A DNA stretch of 21,966 nucleotides from NCBI GenBank assembly GCA_045640165.1, contig JAZUEK010000033.1, forward strand, positions 1-21,966, read 5' to 3'. Shown here in pieces: positions 1 through 7,344 of the stretch (position 1 is the first letter of the stretch; each line of letters opens with the position of its first letter). The notes below the pieces were generated by a model. The model was given only the letters and a program-made list of their open reading frames with translations. It did no database searches and was not told where the DNA came from. The translations under genes were made by a program, and so were the position numbers. Source of the stretch: RGIG426 sp045640165. Its GTDB lineage: Bacteria; Bacillota; Clostridia; Oscillospirales; Acutalibacteraceae.

Positions 1-1101
1 TAAGCGAATGCGGTCGCCCTCAATCGGAAGCATCACGCGGGCATTTTCCATATATTTCAGCGTAATTCCCTCACGCTTAGCGCGGTCACGGTACAACATC
101 ACACTGTCTTCCACCTCAGCGAGCAAATCCATTTTTTCGATTTGCACCGAAAAACGGCCGCTTTGCATCCGCGAGAAATCGAGCAAATCTTCCACGATAC
201 GCGCGAGGCGGTCGGTCTCGCCGGAGATGACTTTGAGGCCTTTTTTGGTCATTTCCTCGTCTTCTGTACCGAGTTCTGAGAGCGTTTCGCTCCACCCTTT
301 AATAGAAGTGAGCGGTGTGCGCAGTTCGTGGGATACGGATGAGATAAAATCGTTTTTCATCTGTTCGGCGGTGGCGATTTCCCCTGCCATATAGTTGATG
401 GTATCGGTCAACTCGCCGATTTCGTCGTTATAGCGTTTTTCGATACGCACGTCGTAATGCCCGAGCGCGATATTGCGCGCTGTGCGGCCGATTTCTTTAA
501 CGGGGTTGATGATGGTGCTGACAAAATAGGAGTTGGACAGCATCACGAAGAACAAAACCGCAAGCGCAATCGCGATAATGGCGAGTGTCGCCGAACGCAT
601 TTCGGCGTTGACCAAGCGAAGCGAGGTAACGTATCGCAGACCGTAAGCGGTTTTGGCGCCTTTTTCCGCAATACGCACACACACCGACATCACGTTTTCG
701 CCGCTGGACGATTTTCCGCGCCAAGCGGCGGTATTGTCTTTAGAAGTGGCGGTTCCCTCCCAATCGGGCGCCGTCTCCGAACGACCGAAACCGGTGGAGG
801 TGAGCACAATCGAGCCGTCGTTGCTCACAAGCTGAACTTCCACAACCTCTTTGTCTTGGAAATTGGCGACAAAGTCACGCAGACCCGATTCCAAATCGAA
901 GTTGCCGCCTTTGATATAGCGCTCGAACAAATCCGCCGAGCTGTTGGCATACGACTGCAACTCGGACTGAACACTGCGGTAGTAGTAGTTACGGGTCAGC
1001 AGGATAAACGCGGCGACAAGCAACGCCAAAAACACGAATACCGTACCGAGTCCGTTTACAAGCCAGCGTTTGGTAATGCCGGTTACTTTTTGAAACGCCA
1101 C
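1..1101 (-). CDS. Sensor histidine kinase, HAMP type (3' end beyond window)
   Basis: Membrane sensor kinase, presumed partner of the response regulator encoded 36 bases upstream. The 367 visible residues run, in order: a membrane segment at about 14-35, an extracytoplasmic domain at about 37-170, a second membrane segment at about 171-190 ending in SNSYFV, a HAMP region at about 191-245, and a HisKA dimerisation domain with H-box SVSHELRTPLTS, whose His258 is the expected phosphorylation site. The ATP-binding domain is cut off by the left edge of the window. I chose the GTG start at 1101 because GGAAAGGAG lies about 8 bases upstream; an in-frame GTG nine bases earlier abuts that site too closely. 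The architecture resembles PhoR/VanS-like kinases. The signal sensed cannot be read from the sequence. The kinase call is firm; pairing with the neighbouring regulator is inferred from operon position. Confidence 0.93.
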   Translation of the reverse strand, partial: MAFQKVTGITKRWLVNGLGTVFVFLALLVAAFILLTRNYYYRSVQSELQSYANSSADLFERYIKGGNFDLESGLRDFVANFQDKEVVEVQLVSNDGSIVLTSTGFGRSETAPDWEGTATSKDNTAAWRGKSSSGENVMSVCVRIAEKGAKTAYGLRYVTSLRLVNAEMRSATLAIIAIALAVLFFVMLSNSYFVSTIINPVKEIGRTARNIALGHYDVRIEKRYNDEIGELTDTINYMAGEIATAEQMKNDFISSVSHELRTPLTSIKGWSETLSELGTEDEEMTKKGLKVISGETDRLARIVEDLLDFSRMQSGRFSVQIEKMDLLAEVEDSVMLYRDRAKREGITLKYMENARVMLPIEGDRIRL

Positions 1102-1137
1102 CGTCGCCACTCCTTTCCGAGATTTTTGTAATGCGTT

Positions 1138-1848
1138 TTACGGGTTAAACACGTATCCTTGTCCCCACACCGTGCAAATGTGTTTCGGGGCGGAAGCATC
1201 TTCTTCCAATTTCATCCGCAGACGGCGGATGTTTACGTCCACAATCTTGTCGTCGCCGTAGTAATCCTCACCCCACACACGGTTTAAGATGTCCGTGCGG
1301 CTGAACGTTTGGCCGGGGTTGCGGAAAAAGTATTCAAGAATTTGAAATTCCACCTGGGTTAAGTCAATCTGTTCCCCGTTTTTCGTCAGCGTGCGACTGC
1401 GCACGTTTAGGGTGAACGCGCCGGATTCGATTTCCTCTTTATAGGTTACCGCATCGACGGCACGCGTTTTGGAAAGGCGGCGATACAGCGCCTCTACACG
1501 CGCCACCAATTCCGACGGGCTGAACGGTTTTGTAACGTAATCGTCTGCACCGTTTTGCAGTCCGCTGACTTTTTCCGCTTCCTGGGTGCGCGCGGTGAGC
1601 ATAATGATGCCCATGGTCTCGCTTTTTTCGCGCAGGCGGCGGCACACTTCAAATCCGTCGATGCCGGGAAGCATCACGTCCAACAGTGCCACGTCTACCG
1701 GTTCGCCGGCTTCTTCAGAGGCGGTGAATTTTTCGAGCGCTTCCTCGCCGGAGCCGGCTTCAAGCACGGTAAATCCTGCTCGTTTCATATACAGGACCAC
1801 GAAATCGCGGATGGACGCCTCGTCCTCGCAAATGAGTATCCGTTTCAT
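1138..1848 (-). CDS. OmpR/PhoB-family response regulator
   Basis: Cytoplasmic transcription factor of 236 residues, the usual size for the OmpR/PhoB family. The receiver domain covers about residues 1-118: acidic pocket E8-D9, phosphoacceptor D57 in LLDVMLPG, T84, and K106 in the TKPF motif. The C-terminal winged-helix DNA-binding domain covers about residues 135-236, with the family's RTDILNRVWG and VDVNIRRLRMKL segments. It sits between the lipoprotein gene (13 bases upstream) and the histidine kinase gene (36 bases downstream), so it is almost certainly co-transcribed with both. Its ribosome binding site, GTAAGGAGG, overlaps the lipoprotein stop codon, which suggests translational coupling. 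The regulated genes are unknown; the operon's own promoter is a reasonable candidate. Confidence 0.96.
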   Translation of the reverse strand: MKRILICEDEASIRDFVVLYMKRAGFTVLEAGSGEEALEKFTASEEAGEPVDVALLDVMLPGIDGFEVCRRLREKSETMGIIMLTARTQEAEKVSGLQNGADDYVTKPFSPSELVARVEALYRRLSKTRAVDAVTYKEEIESGAFTLNVRSRTLTKNGEQIDLTQVEFQILEYFFRNPGQTFSRTDILNRVWGEDYYGDDKIVDVNIRRLRMKLEEDASAPKHICTVWGQGYVFNP

Positions 1849-1861
1849 AAAAACCGCCTCC

Positions 1862-3232
1862 TTACGAAAGTACCGTCATACGGTACAGAATGTCGTTAAG
1901 ATCCAATTTGAGAGCCGCGTCTTTTTGGTCGTTCCACCACACGCGGTAGTCCGAACCGCTGCCTTTGAGCGACACGGTTTTATACACGAGCGGCGCCGGC
2001 TGCCCCACCGCGCCGGTGGCGGTTTCCACCGGAGTGGCGTTTTCGGCGGAGCTGTTGCGGATGACGCATTCGAGCGTCTCTTTGCCGTCTTTCGTATAGA
2101 ACAAATCCAGCCGGTGGGCGTTTTTATCATACGCCGCTGCCAACGCGCCGAGCCACGCGTTATCTACACGCAGGAGATAGCCGTCCTGCGGAACGGTAAC
2201 GGAATAAAATTCGGTTACGTCCTCTTCGGCGGCCGCATCGTAAGAACACCACCGCGTCAACCACAGCGTTTCACCGTTTCCGCTTTCGGGGAGCGGCAAT
2301 TCCTCGCTGACCGGCCATTCAAACGTTCCGTCGCCGTCTACGTCGCAAAAGGCAAGGCCGGACGTGCGCGCGGATTTTACCGTTACGTTGGCGTAAGCAT
2401 CGTACAGCGGCGCTGTGAGGCGCTTGCCGTCCCACACGAGCAGTTCGGTAATGAGCGTGCCGTTTTCTTTTTCGCAGTCGGCGAAGATGCCGGTGGAGCC
2501 GTTCTCTAAACGGCAACTGTCAATGGCGGCAAATTTTTCGATATAGCCGTCAATAAACGTCTTGCTGCGCGTTTTCATCTCGCCGTTTTGCATCGAGCAC
2601 AGCGTCGCTTCCACCACGTATTCCGAGTTGCTGATGTGGAACACGGTCACGTCGTTTTGCGCCTCGCTGACCACGCGAGAGACGAGAAAATCGGTATACC
2701 AATACGATGCGAGTTCCGTCATCGCCAGTTGGGACAAGCGATAGAGGCAAAGGCGGCTGTCACGGGCGATGCTGATTTCATAGCCGATGAGCAGTTCCGA
2801 GCGTCCGTCGCCGTCCAAATCGGAAAACTGCACTTCGCGGATGTCTGCGCTTTCGCTCTCCAAATCGGCGATGCTCTCCCACTCCTTGCCCTGTTTGCGC
2901 AGGTAGTTGACGTGTGCAAGCGGCTGTTCGTCCGACAGCGTGTAAAACGCGAGCGCTTCCGCCACGTTGTCGCCGTCGGTATCTTTCACGATAAACGCGG
3001 TGCGGTAGTCGCCGGAATTGGGGTATTTGAGTTTATACTGATCGGCGGCGGCAGAGCCGAATTCGCCGGAAATAAAGGTCTCGAGTGCGGTTTGAATGGC
3101 TTCCTCATCGCCGGTAGCGGCAGGAGAAACCAACGTCGGAGAAGTGTTGAATTCCAACAGCGAACAGCCACACAACGTCAGACACGCCAACACGCACGCT
3201 GTCGCTTTCAGAATGATTTTCAGCCGTTTCAA
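1862..3232 (-). CDS. Lipoprotein with three DxDGDG-type Asp-rich loops, function unknown
   Basis: I do not recognise a named family. The 456-residue product starts with a lipoprotein signal: basic MKRLK, a hydrophobic stretch, and the lipobox L20-C21-G22-C23, so Cys23 is the likely lipidation site and the protein is anchored outside the membrane. The body has three loops of the kind seen in VCBS/FG-GAP and EF-hand-like proteins: D84-x-D86-G-D88 to E92, D138-x-D140-G-D142 to E146, and D297-x-D299-G-D301 to E305. All end in Glu and are flanked by beta-strand-like sequence, which suggests calcium-bound beta-propeller-like repeats (inference). The start is TTG, supported by GGGGGAG six bases upstream. 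It is the first gene of an operon with a response regulator and a histidine kinase, so it may sense or modulate their signal; this is not shown by the sequence. Confidence 0.88.
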   Translation of the reverse strand: MKRLKIILKATACVLACLTLCGCSLLEFNTSPTLVSPAATGDEEAIQTALETFISGEFGSAAADQYKLKYPNSGDYRTAFIVKDTDGDNVAEALAFYTLSDEQPLAHVNYLRKQGKEWESIADLESESADIREVQFSDLDGDGRSELLIGYEISIARDSRLCLYRLSQLAMTELASYWYTDFLVSRVVSEAQNDVTVFHISNSEYVVEATLCSMQNGEMKTRSKTFIDGYIEKFAAIDSCRLENGSTGIFADCEKENGTLITELLVWDGKRLTAPLYDAYANVTVKSARTSGLAFCDVDGDGTFEWPVSEELPLPESGNGETLWLTRWCSYDAAAEEDVTEFYSVTVPQDGYLLRVDNAWLGALAAAYDKNAHRLDLFYTKDGKETLECVIRNSSAENATPVETATGAVGQPAPLVYKTVSLKGSGSDYRVWWNDQKDAALKLDLNDILYRMTVLS

Positions 3233-3267
3233 GTCGCACTCCCCCTTTATAAGATTATATTTAGTAT

Positions 3268-3296
3268 ATTATAATACCCACGCGACAAAAAGTCAA
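3268..3296 (-). promoter_or_regulatory. Sigma-A-type promoter of the lipoprotein/two-component operon
   Basis: Read on the minus strand, TTGACT (3291-3296) and TATAAT (3268-3273) are separated by exactly 17 bases. The -10 box lies 35 bases upstream of the TTG start of the lipoprotein gene. No operator-like repeat is evident around it. Confidence 0.85.
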
Positions 3297-3332
3297 TGCA
3301 ATCCCTCGGAGAAAACCGCGAAAAAGCGCAAA

Positions 3333-3368
3333 AAAACACCGCTCATTCCGAAAAATGAACGGTGTTTT
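3333..3368 (-). terminator. Rho-independent terminator after trxA
   Basis: Arms 3333-3347 and 3354-3368 pair over 15 positions with one G-U pair and a 6-base loop. On the minus strand the stem is followed by a run of T. It begins two bases beyond the thioredoxin stop codon and closes the pncA-nadE-pncB-acyltransferase-trxA transcript. Confidence 0.88.
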
Positions 3369-3370
3369 GA

Positions 3371-3676
3371 TTAAAACAGAGCCACAATATCTTCTTTTTT
3401 GCGCAGACCGACAAGCGTTCCGGCCACTTCCCCGTTTTTGAAGACCATCAACGTCGGGATACTGTCGATTTCAAACGCGTTTGCGAGTTCCGGCTCGTCG
3501 TCCACGTTGATTTTGCCGACGTTGACTTTGCCGTCATACTCCTCGGCAATCTCTTCCACAATCGGCGCCATCATACGGCACGGACCGCACCACGTTGCCC
3601 AGAAATCCACGAGCACCGGCAAATCGCTTTCCAGCACTTCCTCGTTAAAATTTTCGGCAGTCAGTTCAATTTCCAT
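3371..3676 (-). CDS. trxA: Thioredoxin
   Basis: Small cytoplasmic dithiol-disulfide oxidoreductase of 101 residues. The active site W29-C30-G31-P32-C33 and the cis-proline of SIPT (P74) are intact, and the fold length matches ordinary thioredoxin (about 105 residues). I chose the ATG at 3676 because AAAGGGAG lies about 10 bases upstream and the protein then begins MEIEL like typical thioredoxins; the reading frame is open further upstream but has no homology-like sequence there. It is the last gene of its transcript. Its ribosome binding site lies inside the final codons of the upstream acyltransferase gene, and no good promoter of its own is visible. Only a weak TTGTGG-17-TATATT at about 3733-3761 could be one. 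Thioredoxin reductase is not in the window. Confidence 0.97.
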   Translation of the reverse strand: MEIELTAENFNEEVLESDLPVLVDFWATWCGPCRMMAPIVEEIAEEYDGKVNVGKINVDDEPELANAFEIDSIPTLMVFKNGEVAGTLVGLRKKEDIVALF

Positions 3677-3681
3677 TGTGC

Positions 3682-4722
3682 TTAAGCTCCCTTTCCTGGT
3701 GTGGAATTCCATCTTCCTAACGTGCGATTAAAAATATAAGGAACCGGCGCTAACACCACAAAAATGATTATTGCGCCGACAATCGCTTCCGTTAAAGAAA
3801 GATTACACATAATTTCCGCTTTTTTATCGAATATTAACCCCAATATATAAGCATACAAATATAGAAAAAATGAATGTATGGCAAAAATCGAAAGTGAATT
3901 ACGCCCATAGTAAGCCAATATTCTTGATGCAATACTTGGGACTCGAACAATTGTAGATACGCAAACAACGATATAAATCCCCAGAATGCTATGGCATACA
4001 TAAAGAAACGGATTTCCGAACGTTGGCACACAAATATTAACTGTTCCATTAATCAGAACAAGAGAAATATAAAAAAACAATGTCACGAACAAAAGCGGCA
4101 TACTTATATATCGTTTGTTTTTGATTATCGAAACGACATCATATTTTTTTGCCACATTTCCTAGAATCAGAAATAGAACCGCAGCACACGAAGTATCCGC
4201 TTTGAAAGGTAATCGCAAATCGTGCCCCCATAGAACAAGCCGTATATTGCTATATGCTATTATATATGCCGCAAAATAGCATAAAAAACCGACAACAATT
4301 AAGAAAACATCTTTTGAAAAAAACTTATTTATTCCAAAAAACAGTGTTAGGGATATGCCTAAAACGGCAAGAAACCAAACTTGACCGACATAGATACATT
4401 CTGGTTGTAAATTGTACACTACATCGTATAAAAAACGAGTAATCGTAATTTGATTTCTCCATGCCGGCACAAAAAAAGTGACTATAGTTCCAATTACCAC
4501 AAATTCCAAATATGCAAGAAACAAACCTCGAAGTCTTTTTAACAATTTGCCTCTATCAAAATTTTTCGGTATAAAATATCCCGCGACAAAAAAGAAAAGG
4601 GGCATATGAAAGCCAAAAATCATATTAAAAGCATTACTTCCGTATGTCGTTAAATGCCCAAGAATCACAGTGAACAATCCTATGCCTTTGGCGATATCCA
4701 TAGATGTTTCTCTCTCACTCAT
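3682..4722 (-). CDS. Acyltransferase family 3 membrane protein (O-acetylase-like), AT-rich
   Basis: Integral membrane protein of about 346 residues with roughly ten hydrophobic segments. The N-terminus carries the family hallmarks: SMDIAKGIGLFTVILGH with a conserved His, then FGFHMPLFFFVAGYF; near the C-terminus comes YGRNSLSIFAIHSFF. These match the acyltransferase-3 family, which O-acetylates surface sugars or related acceptors (for example fucose 4-O-acetylase-like proteins). The acceptor here is unknown. The start is uncertain: ATG at 4722 (MSERETS) is preferred, but GTG at 4737 is in frame and neither has a well-spaced ribosome binding site. The gene is strikingly AT-rich: 4261-4320 holds 16 G/C in 60, against 35 in 60 at 5641-5700 in the next gene. 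That suggests recent transfer. It lies between pncB and trxA on the same strand. Confidence 0.87.
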   Translation of the reverse strand: MSERETSMDIAKGIGLFTVILGHLTTYGSNAFNMIFGFHMPLFFFVAGYFIPKNFDRGKLLKRLRGLFLAYLEFVVIGTIVTFFVPAWRNQITITRFLYDVVYNLQPECIYVGQVWFLAVLGISLTLFFGINKFFSKDVFLIVVGFLCYFAAYIIAYSNIRLVLWGHDLRLPFKADTSCAAVLFLILGNVAKKYDVVSIIKNKRYISMPLLFVTLFFYISLVLINGTVNICVPTFGNPFLYVCHSILGIYIVVCVSTIVRVPSIASRILAYYGRNSLSIFAIHSFFLYLYAYILGLIFDKKAEIMCNLSLTEAIVGAIIIFVVLAPVPYIFNRTLGRWNSTPGKGA

Positions 4723-4762
4723 TTCAACGTTATGCACCTTTCTTCTTTACAGAACAATCTCC

Positions 4763-5956
4763 TTACTTTTCGCGTTTAATACGGAAGTCCACCGAGCGGC
4801 GGAGATATTCAAGATACTCCTCGTCGCGGCACATCGCTTTGGTCGGTGCATCGGACAGTTTCGCCACCGGACGCCCGTTGACGTATTGCAGTTTAATCAC
4901 GATGTTGAGCGATTCTTCTTTCGTATCGTTCGAGCAGAACGTGCCGATGCCGAACGATACCTTGGCGCGGTCTTTGAAATTGTCATACAGCGCCTGCGCG
5001 TGGTCAAAATCGAGCCCGTCGCTGAAAAGAAGCAGTTTGGTTTTCGGGTCAACGTCGTATTTCTTATAATGCGCGATGATTTTTTCGCCCCATTTGAACG
5101 GGTCGCCGCTGTCATGGCGCACACCGGTATAGTTGTTGACCATCGAGCGGTTGAAATCGAGCAAAAACAAATCGGTAGTAACGGTATCGGTGAGCGCCGT
5201 ACCGTTATCGCCCTGATACTCGTCGTACCAGTCTTTCATCGCGTAGTGGTTTGTATATGCCAGCGGAATGGAATCAATACCCTGATACATCTGGACAAAT
5301 TCGTGGGCATAGGTGCCAATCGGCGTGAGATTGTGTTTCATCGCAAAGTACACATTGGACGTACCGACGCAGTTTTTCGTCTCGGTCGCAAGACGTTTAA
5401 TCACCACGTCCTCCCACTCACGGGAAAGACGCCGGCGGCAACCGAATTCGGCGAACTGGAACGTATACGTGCCGTCGTTGAAAGCGGCGATTTTCTTATC
5501 CAAGCGTTCTTTGGCGGATTTGAGCAATTCGTCGTAGTCGTAGGTGAAGCGGAAATACACCTCGTTGACGATTTCGAGCAGATAAATCTCGAACTGCATC
5601 GCCGAAAAGAGCGGACCTTTTACCACAATCGACAGTTCGCCGTCGGCGGAAAGTCCCGTTTCCACGTATTCGCGAATCGGCCGCCACAACCGCAGAAATT
5701 CCACGTAGTCGTCTTTGATAAAGCGAATGGAACGGAGATAATCGAGTTCTTTTTTCGTGAATTTCAGCGAGCAAAGATGGTCGATTTGACCGTTGATTTC
5801 GTCCAGCATTTCGCGCGTGAATTTAACGCCCTCGTTGCGGCACTTAAAATAGTATTCCCCACAAAGATCGGTATGTTTATGGAAAATGACTTGGTCCATA
5901 TTGAATTTGTAAAGGTCGGTATCGAGGAGCGATACGACAATCGGTTCCAGTTTCAT
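4763..5956 (-). CDS. pncB: Nicotinate phosphoribosyltransferase
   Basis: Converts nicotinate and PRPP to nicotinate mononucleotide, with ATP hydrolysis, in NAD salvage. The 397-residue length and the N-terminal SLLDTDLYKFNMDQ match the enterobacterial-type PncB (about 400 residues). Visible signatures are GTYAHEFVQ, with H218 at the place of the phosphorylated histidine; GVRHDSGDP for the phosphate-binding region; FSDGLDFD; and FGIGTFCSND. The ATG at 5956 is chosen because GAAAGGA precedes it by about 9 bases; a TTG 18 bases upstream is also in frame but less well placed. It follows nadE by 14 bases in the same transcript. Directly at its stop codon sits an unused-looking AAGGAGA (4758-4764), discussed in the findings. 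Confidence 0.97.
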   Translation of the reverse strand: MKLEPIVVSLLDTDLYKFNMDQVIFHKHTDLCGEYYFKCRNEGVKFTREMLDEINGQIDHLCSLKFTKKELDYLRSIRFIKDDYVEFLRLWRPIREYVETGLSADGELSIVVKGPLFSAMQFEIYLLEIVNEVYFRFTYDYDELLKSAKERLDKKIAAFNDGTYTFQFAEFGCRRRLSREWEDVVIKRLATETKNCVGTSNVYFAMKHNLTPIGTYAHEFVQMYQGIDSIPLAYTNHYAMKDWYDEYQGDNGTALTDTVTTDLFLLDFNRSMVNNYTGVRHDSGDPFKWGEKIIAHYKKYDVDPKTKLLLFSDGLDFDHAQALYDNFKDRAKVSFGIGTFCSNDTKEESLNIVIKLQYVNGRPVAKLSDAPTKAMCRDEEYLEYLRRSVDFRIKREK

Positions 5957-5970
5957 AGTTTCCAGTCCTT

Positions 5971-6696
5971 TCAAATGCTCGGCTCAAAAACGGGCATCAA
6001 TTCCAGTTTGAATTGGTTTTGTCTATGCAGGCGGTCGATGCGCTCTTTTTTAGCGGCATCTTCCATCACACCCTCGCGGATATAGCGGTCAAGTTCCGCA
6101 TAGGTAAACCCTAAATTCTCCTCGTCCGTCTTGCCGCAAAGCCCGTCAATCGGCACTTTATCGACCAACACGTCCGGCAGTCCGAGCACACGGCCGATGG
6201 CTTTTACTTCCGCGACCGTCAGGCGCGAGCAGGGGCTGAAATCCCCCACGCTGTCGCCGTAGCGCGTAGAATAGCCGACCCAGTCTTCCGACAGATTGCA
6301 GGTGTTGGCCACACGGCCGTTTTTGCTTTGGGACACGGCGTAAAGCGTCGCCATCCGCACACGCGGCGGCAAGTTTGTAAGGCTTTGGGTCGAAAGTTCG
6401 AACGGCACGGCGTTTTTGATACCTTCCACGGCCTCTTTTACGTTGACGATGACCGACTCGATGCCGAGATGCGACACGAGCAGTTTCGCCATATCGATGT
6501 CCGCCTGTTCGCCGCAGGGCATCAGCACGCCGATAACGCGCTCTTTGCCGAGCGCTTCGGTGCACAGCGCGGCGACCACCGAACTGTCTTTGCCGCCGGA
6601 AATGCCGACAACGGCATTACAGTCCGGCCCGTTTTTTTCGAAAAAATCGCGAATCCACGCGACGCATTCGTCTTTTACTTTTACCGCATCAAACAT
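5971..6696 (-). CDS. nadE: NH3-dependent NAD+ synthetase
   Basis: Amidates nicotinate adenine dinucleotide to NAD, with ATP, in the cytoplasm. The 241-residue protein has the ATP-pyrophosphatase P-loop S33-GGKDSS-39 and the conserved segments NTCNLSEDWVGYSTRYGDSVGDFSP (in part) and PIDGLCGKTDEENLG. It has no N-terminal nitrilase domain, so ammonia rather than glutamine is the expected nitrogen donor. The ATG at 6696 has AGGAGA seven bases upstream; that site overlaps the stop codon of pncA, and only two bases separate the two genes, which points to translational coupling. Its place between pncA and pncB makes a compact nicotinamide-to-NAD salvage operon. The adenylyltransferase step (NadD) must be encoded elsewhere. 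Confidence 0.97.
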   Translation of the reverse strand: MFDAVKVKDECVAWIRDFFEKNGPDCNAVVGISGGKDSSVVAALCTEALGKERVIGVLMPCGEQADIDMAKLLVSHLGIESVIVNVKEAVEGIKNAVPFELSTQSLTNLPPRVRMATLYAVSQSKNGRVANTCNLSEDWVGYSTRYGDSVGDFSPCSRLTVAEVKAIGRVLGLPDVLVDKVPIDGLCGKTDEENLGFTYAELDRYIREGVMEDAAKKERIDRLHRQNQFKLELMPVFEPSI

Positions 6697-6698
6697 CG

Positions 6699-7232
6699 TT
6701 ATTCTCCTATTACGTCGATTTGACAGCTTTTCATCGTGGCAAGCGCCGCTTTGTGCGCTTCGGGGGTTACGCCGGCACAGCAGGAGGCGTCCACCGTGAT
6801 TTTTGCGTTTGGATAGCCTGCGCGCATAATCAGCACGTTGGACACCACGCAAATGTCTGTGCAAAGACCGACGAATTCCGCTTCGATTTCTTCGCCCGGA
6901 TAGCGGTCTTTGAGGCCTCTTGAAATGCTGAAACTACCGAAACCGGCTTTTATTACGTCTTTATAGTTTTTGCCCGAAAGCGCGGCTTTAACCGCCGGAC
7001 AGAGGTCGTGACCCTCGGTGCCGTCGATACAGTGCGGCACGGGGAGTTTTTGCCCTTCTAAGGTCGAAAGATAGTTGTCGTAGTGGGTGTCGTAGGTGAC
7101 GAAAATCTCGTCGCCGTCGAACTGTTCAATTTTTTTAACCACGTTCGGCACGATGGCGACCGCTTCTTTCGTTCCGAGCGCACCGTCCACAAAGTCGTTT
7201 TGCATATCCACAACGACCAGTACCTTTTTCAT
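6699..7232 (-). CDS. pncA: Nicotinamidase (isochorismatase-fold cysteine hydrolase)
   Basis: Hydrolyses nicotinamide to nicotinate and ammonia, the first step of the salvage route encoded by the next two genes. The 177-residue protein has the family's catalytic triad: D9 in VVDMQNDF, K95 in IKAGFGSF and C128 in LCTDICVVSN. Likely metal ligands D48, H50 and H67 (YDTHYD and PHCIDGTEG) match nicotinamidases rather than isochorismatases. The ATG at 7232 has GGGGAG about 7 bases upstream. It is the first gene after the promoter at 7268-7296. The family contains other amidohydrolases, but the metal-site residues and the nadE-pncB neighbours make nicotinamidase the best call. Confidence 0.95.
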   Translation of the reverse strand: MKKVLVVVDMQNDFVDGALGTKEAVAIVPNVVKKIEQFDGDEIFVTYDTHYDNYLSTLEGQKLPVPHCIDGTEGHDLCPAVKAALSGKNYKDVIKAGFGSFSISRGLKDRYPGEEIEAEFVGLCTDICVVSNVLIMRAGYPNAKITVDASCCAGVTPEAHKAALATMKSCQIDVIGE

Positions 7233-7267
7233 GGGTTCTCTCCCCTTTTCTTTTCCAAATTGTTCCT

Positions 7268-7296
7268 ATTATATCACACCGAAAACCGTTCGTCAA
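7268..7296 (-). promoter_or_regulatory. Sigma-A-type promoter of the pncA operon
   Basis: On the minus strand TTGACG (7291-7296) and TATAAT (7268-7273) are separated by 17 bases. The promoter starts just beyond the ftsH terminator, so the NAD-salvage genes are a separate transcription unit. I see no convincing operator repeat here. Confidence 0.87.
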
Positions 7297-7306
7297 CAAA
7301 GGCGAC

Positions 7307-7339
7307 AAAAAAGACCGCTATATGAAATAGCGGTCTTTT
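7307..7339 (-). terminator. Rho-independent terminator after ftsH
   Basis: Arms 7309-7321 and 7327-7339 are perfectly complementary over 13 bases with a 5-base loop; on the minus strand the stem ends in a T run. It starts six bases past the ftsH stop codon. The reverse strand also has a T run after the stem, though no plus-strand gene enters it. Confidence 0.92.
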
Positions 7340-7344
7340 GGTTG

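Noticed and set aside
3733..3761. Possible trxA promoter TTGTGG-17-TATATT inside the acyltransferase gene
   Set aside because: The -35 match is poor and the surrounding AT-rich DNA makes such matches likely by chance, so it is not listed as a feature.
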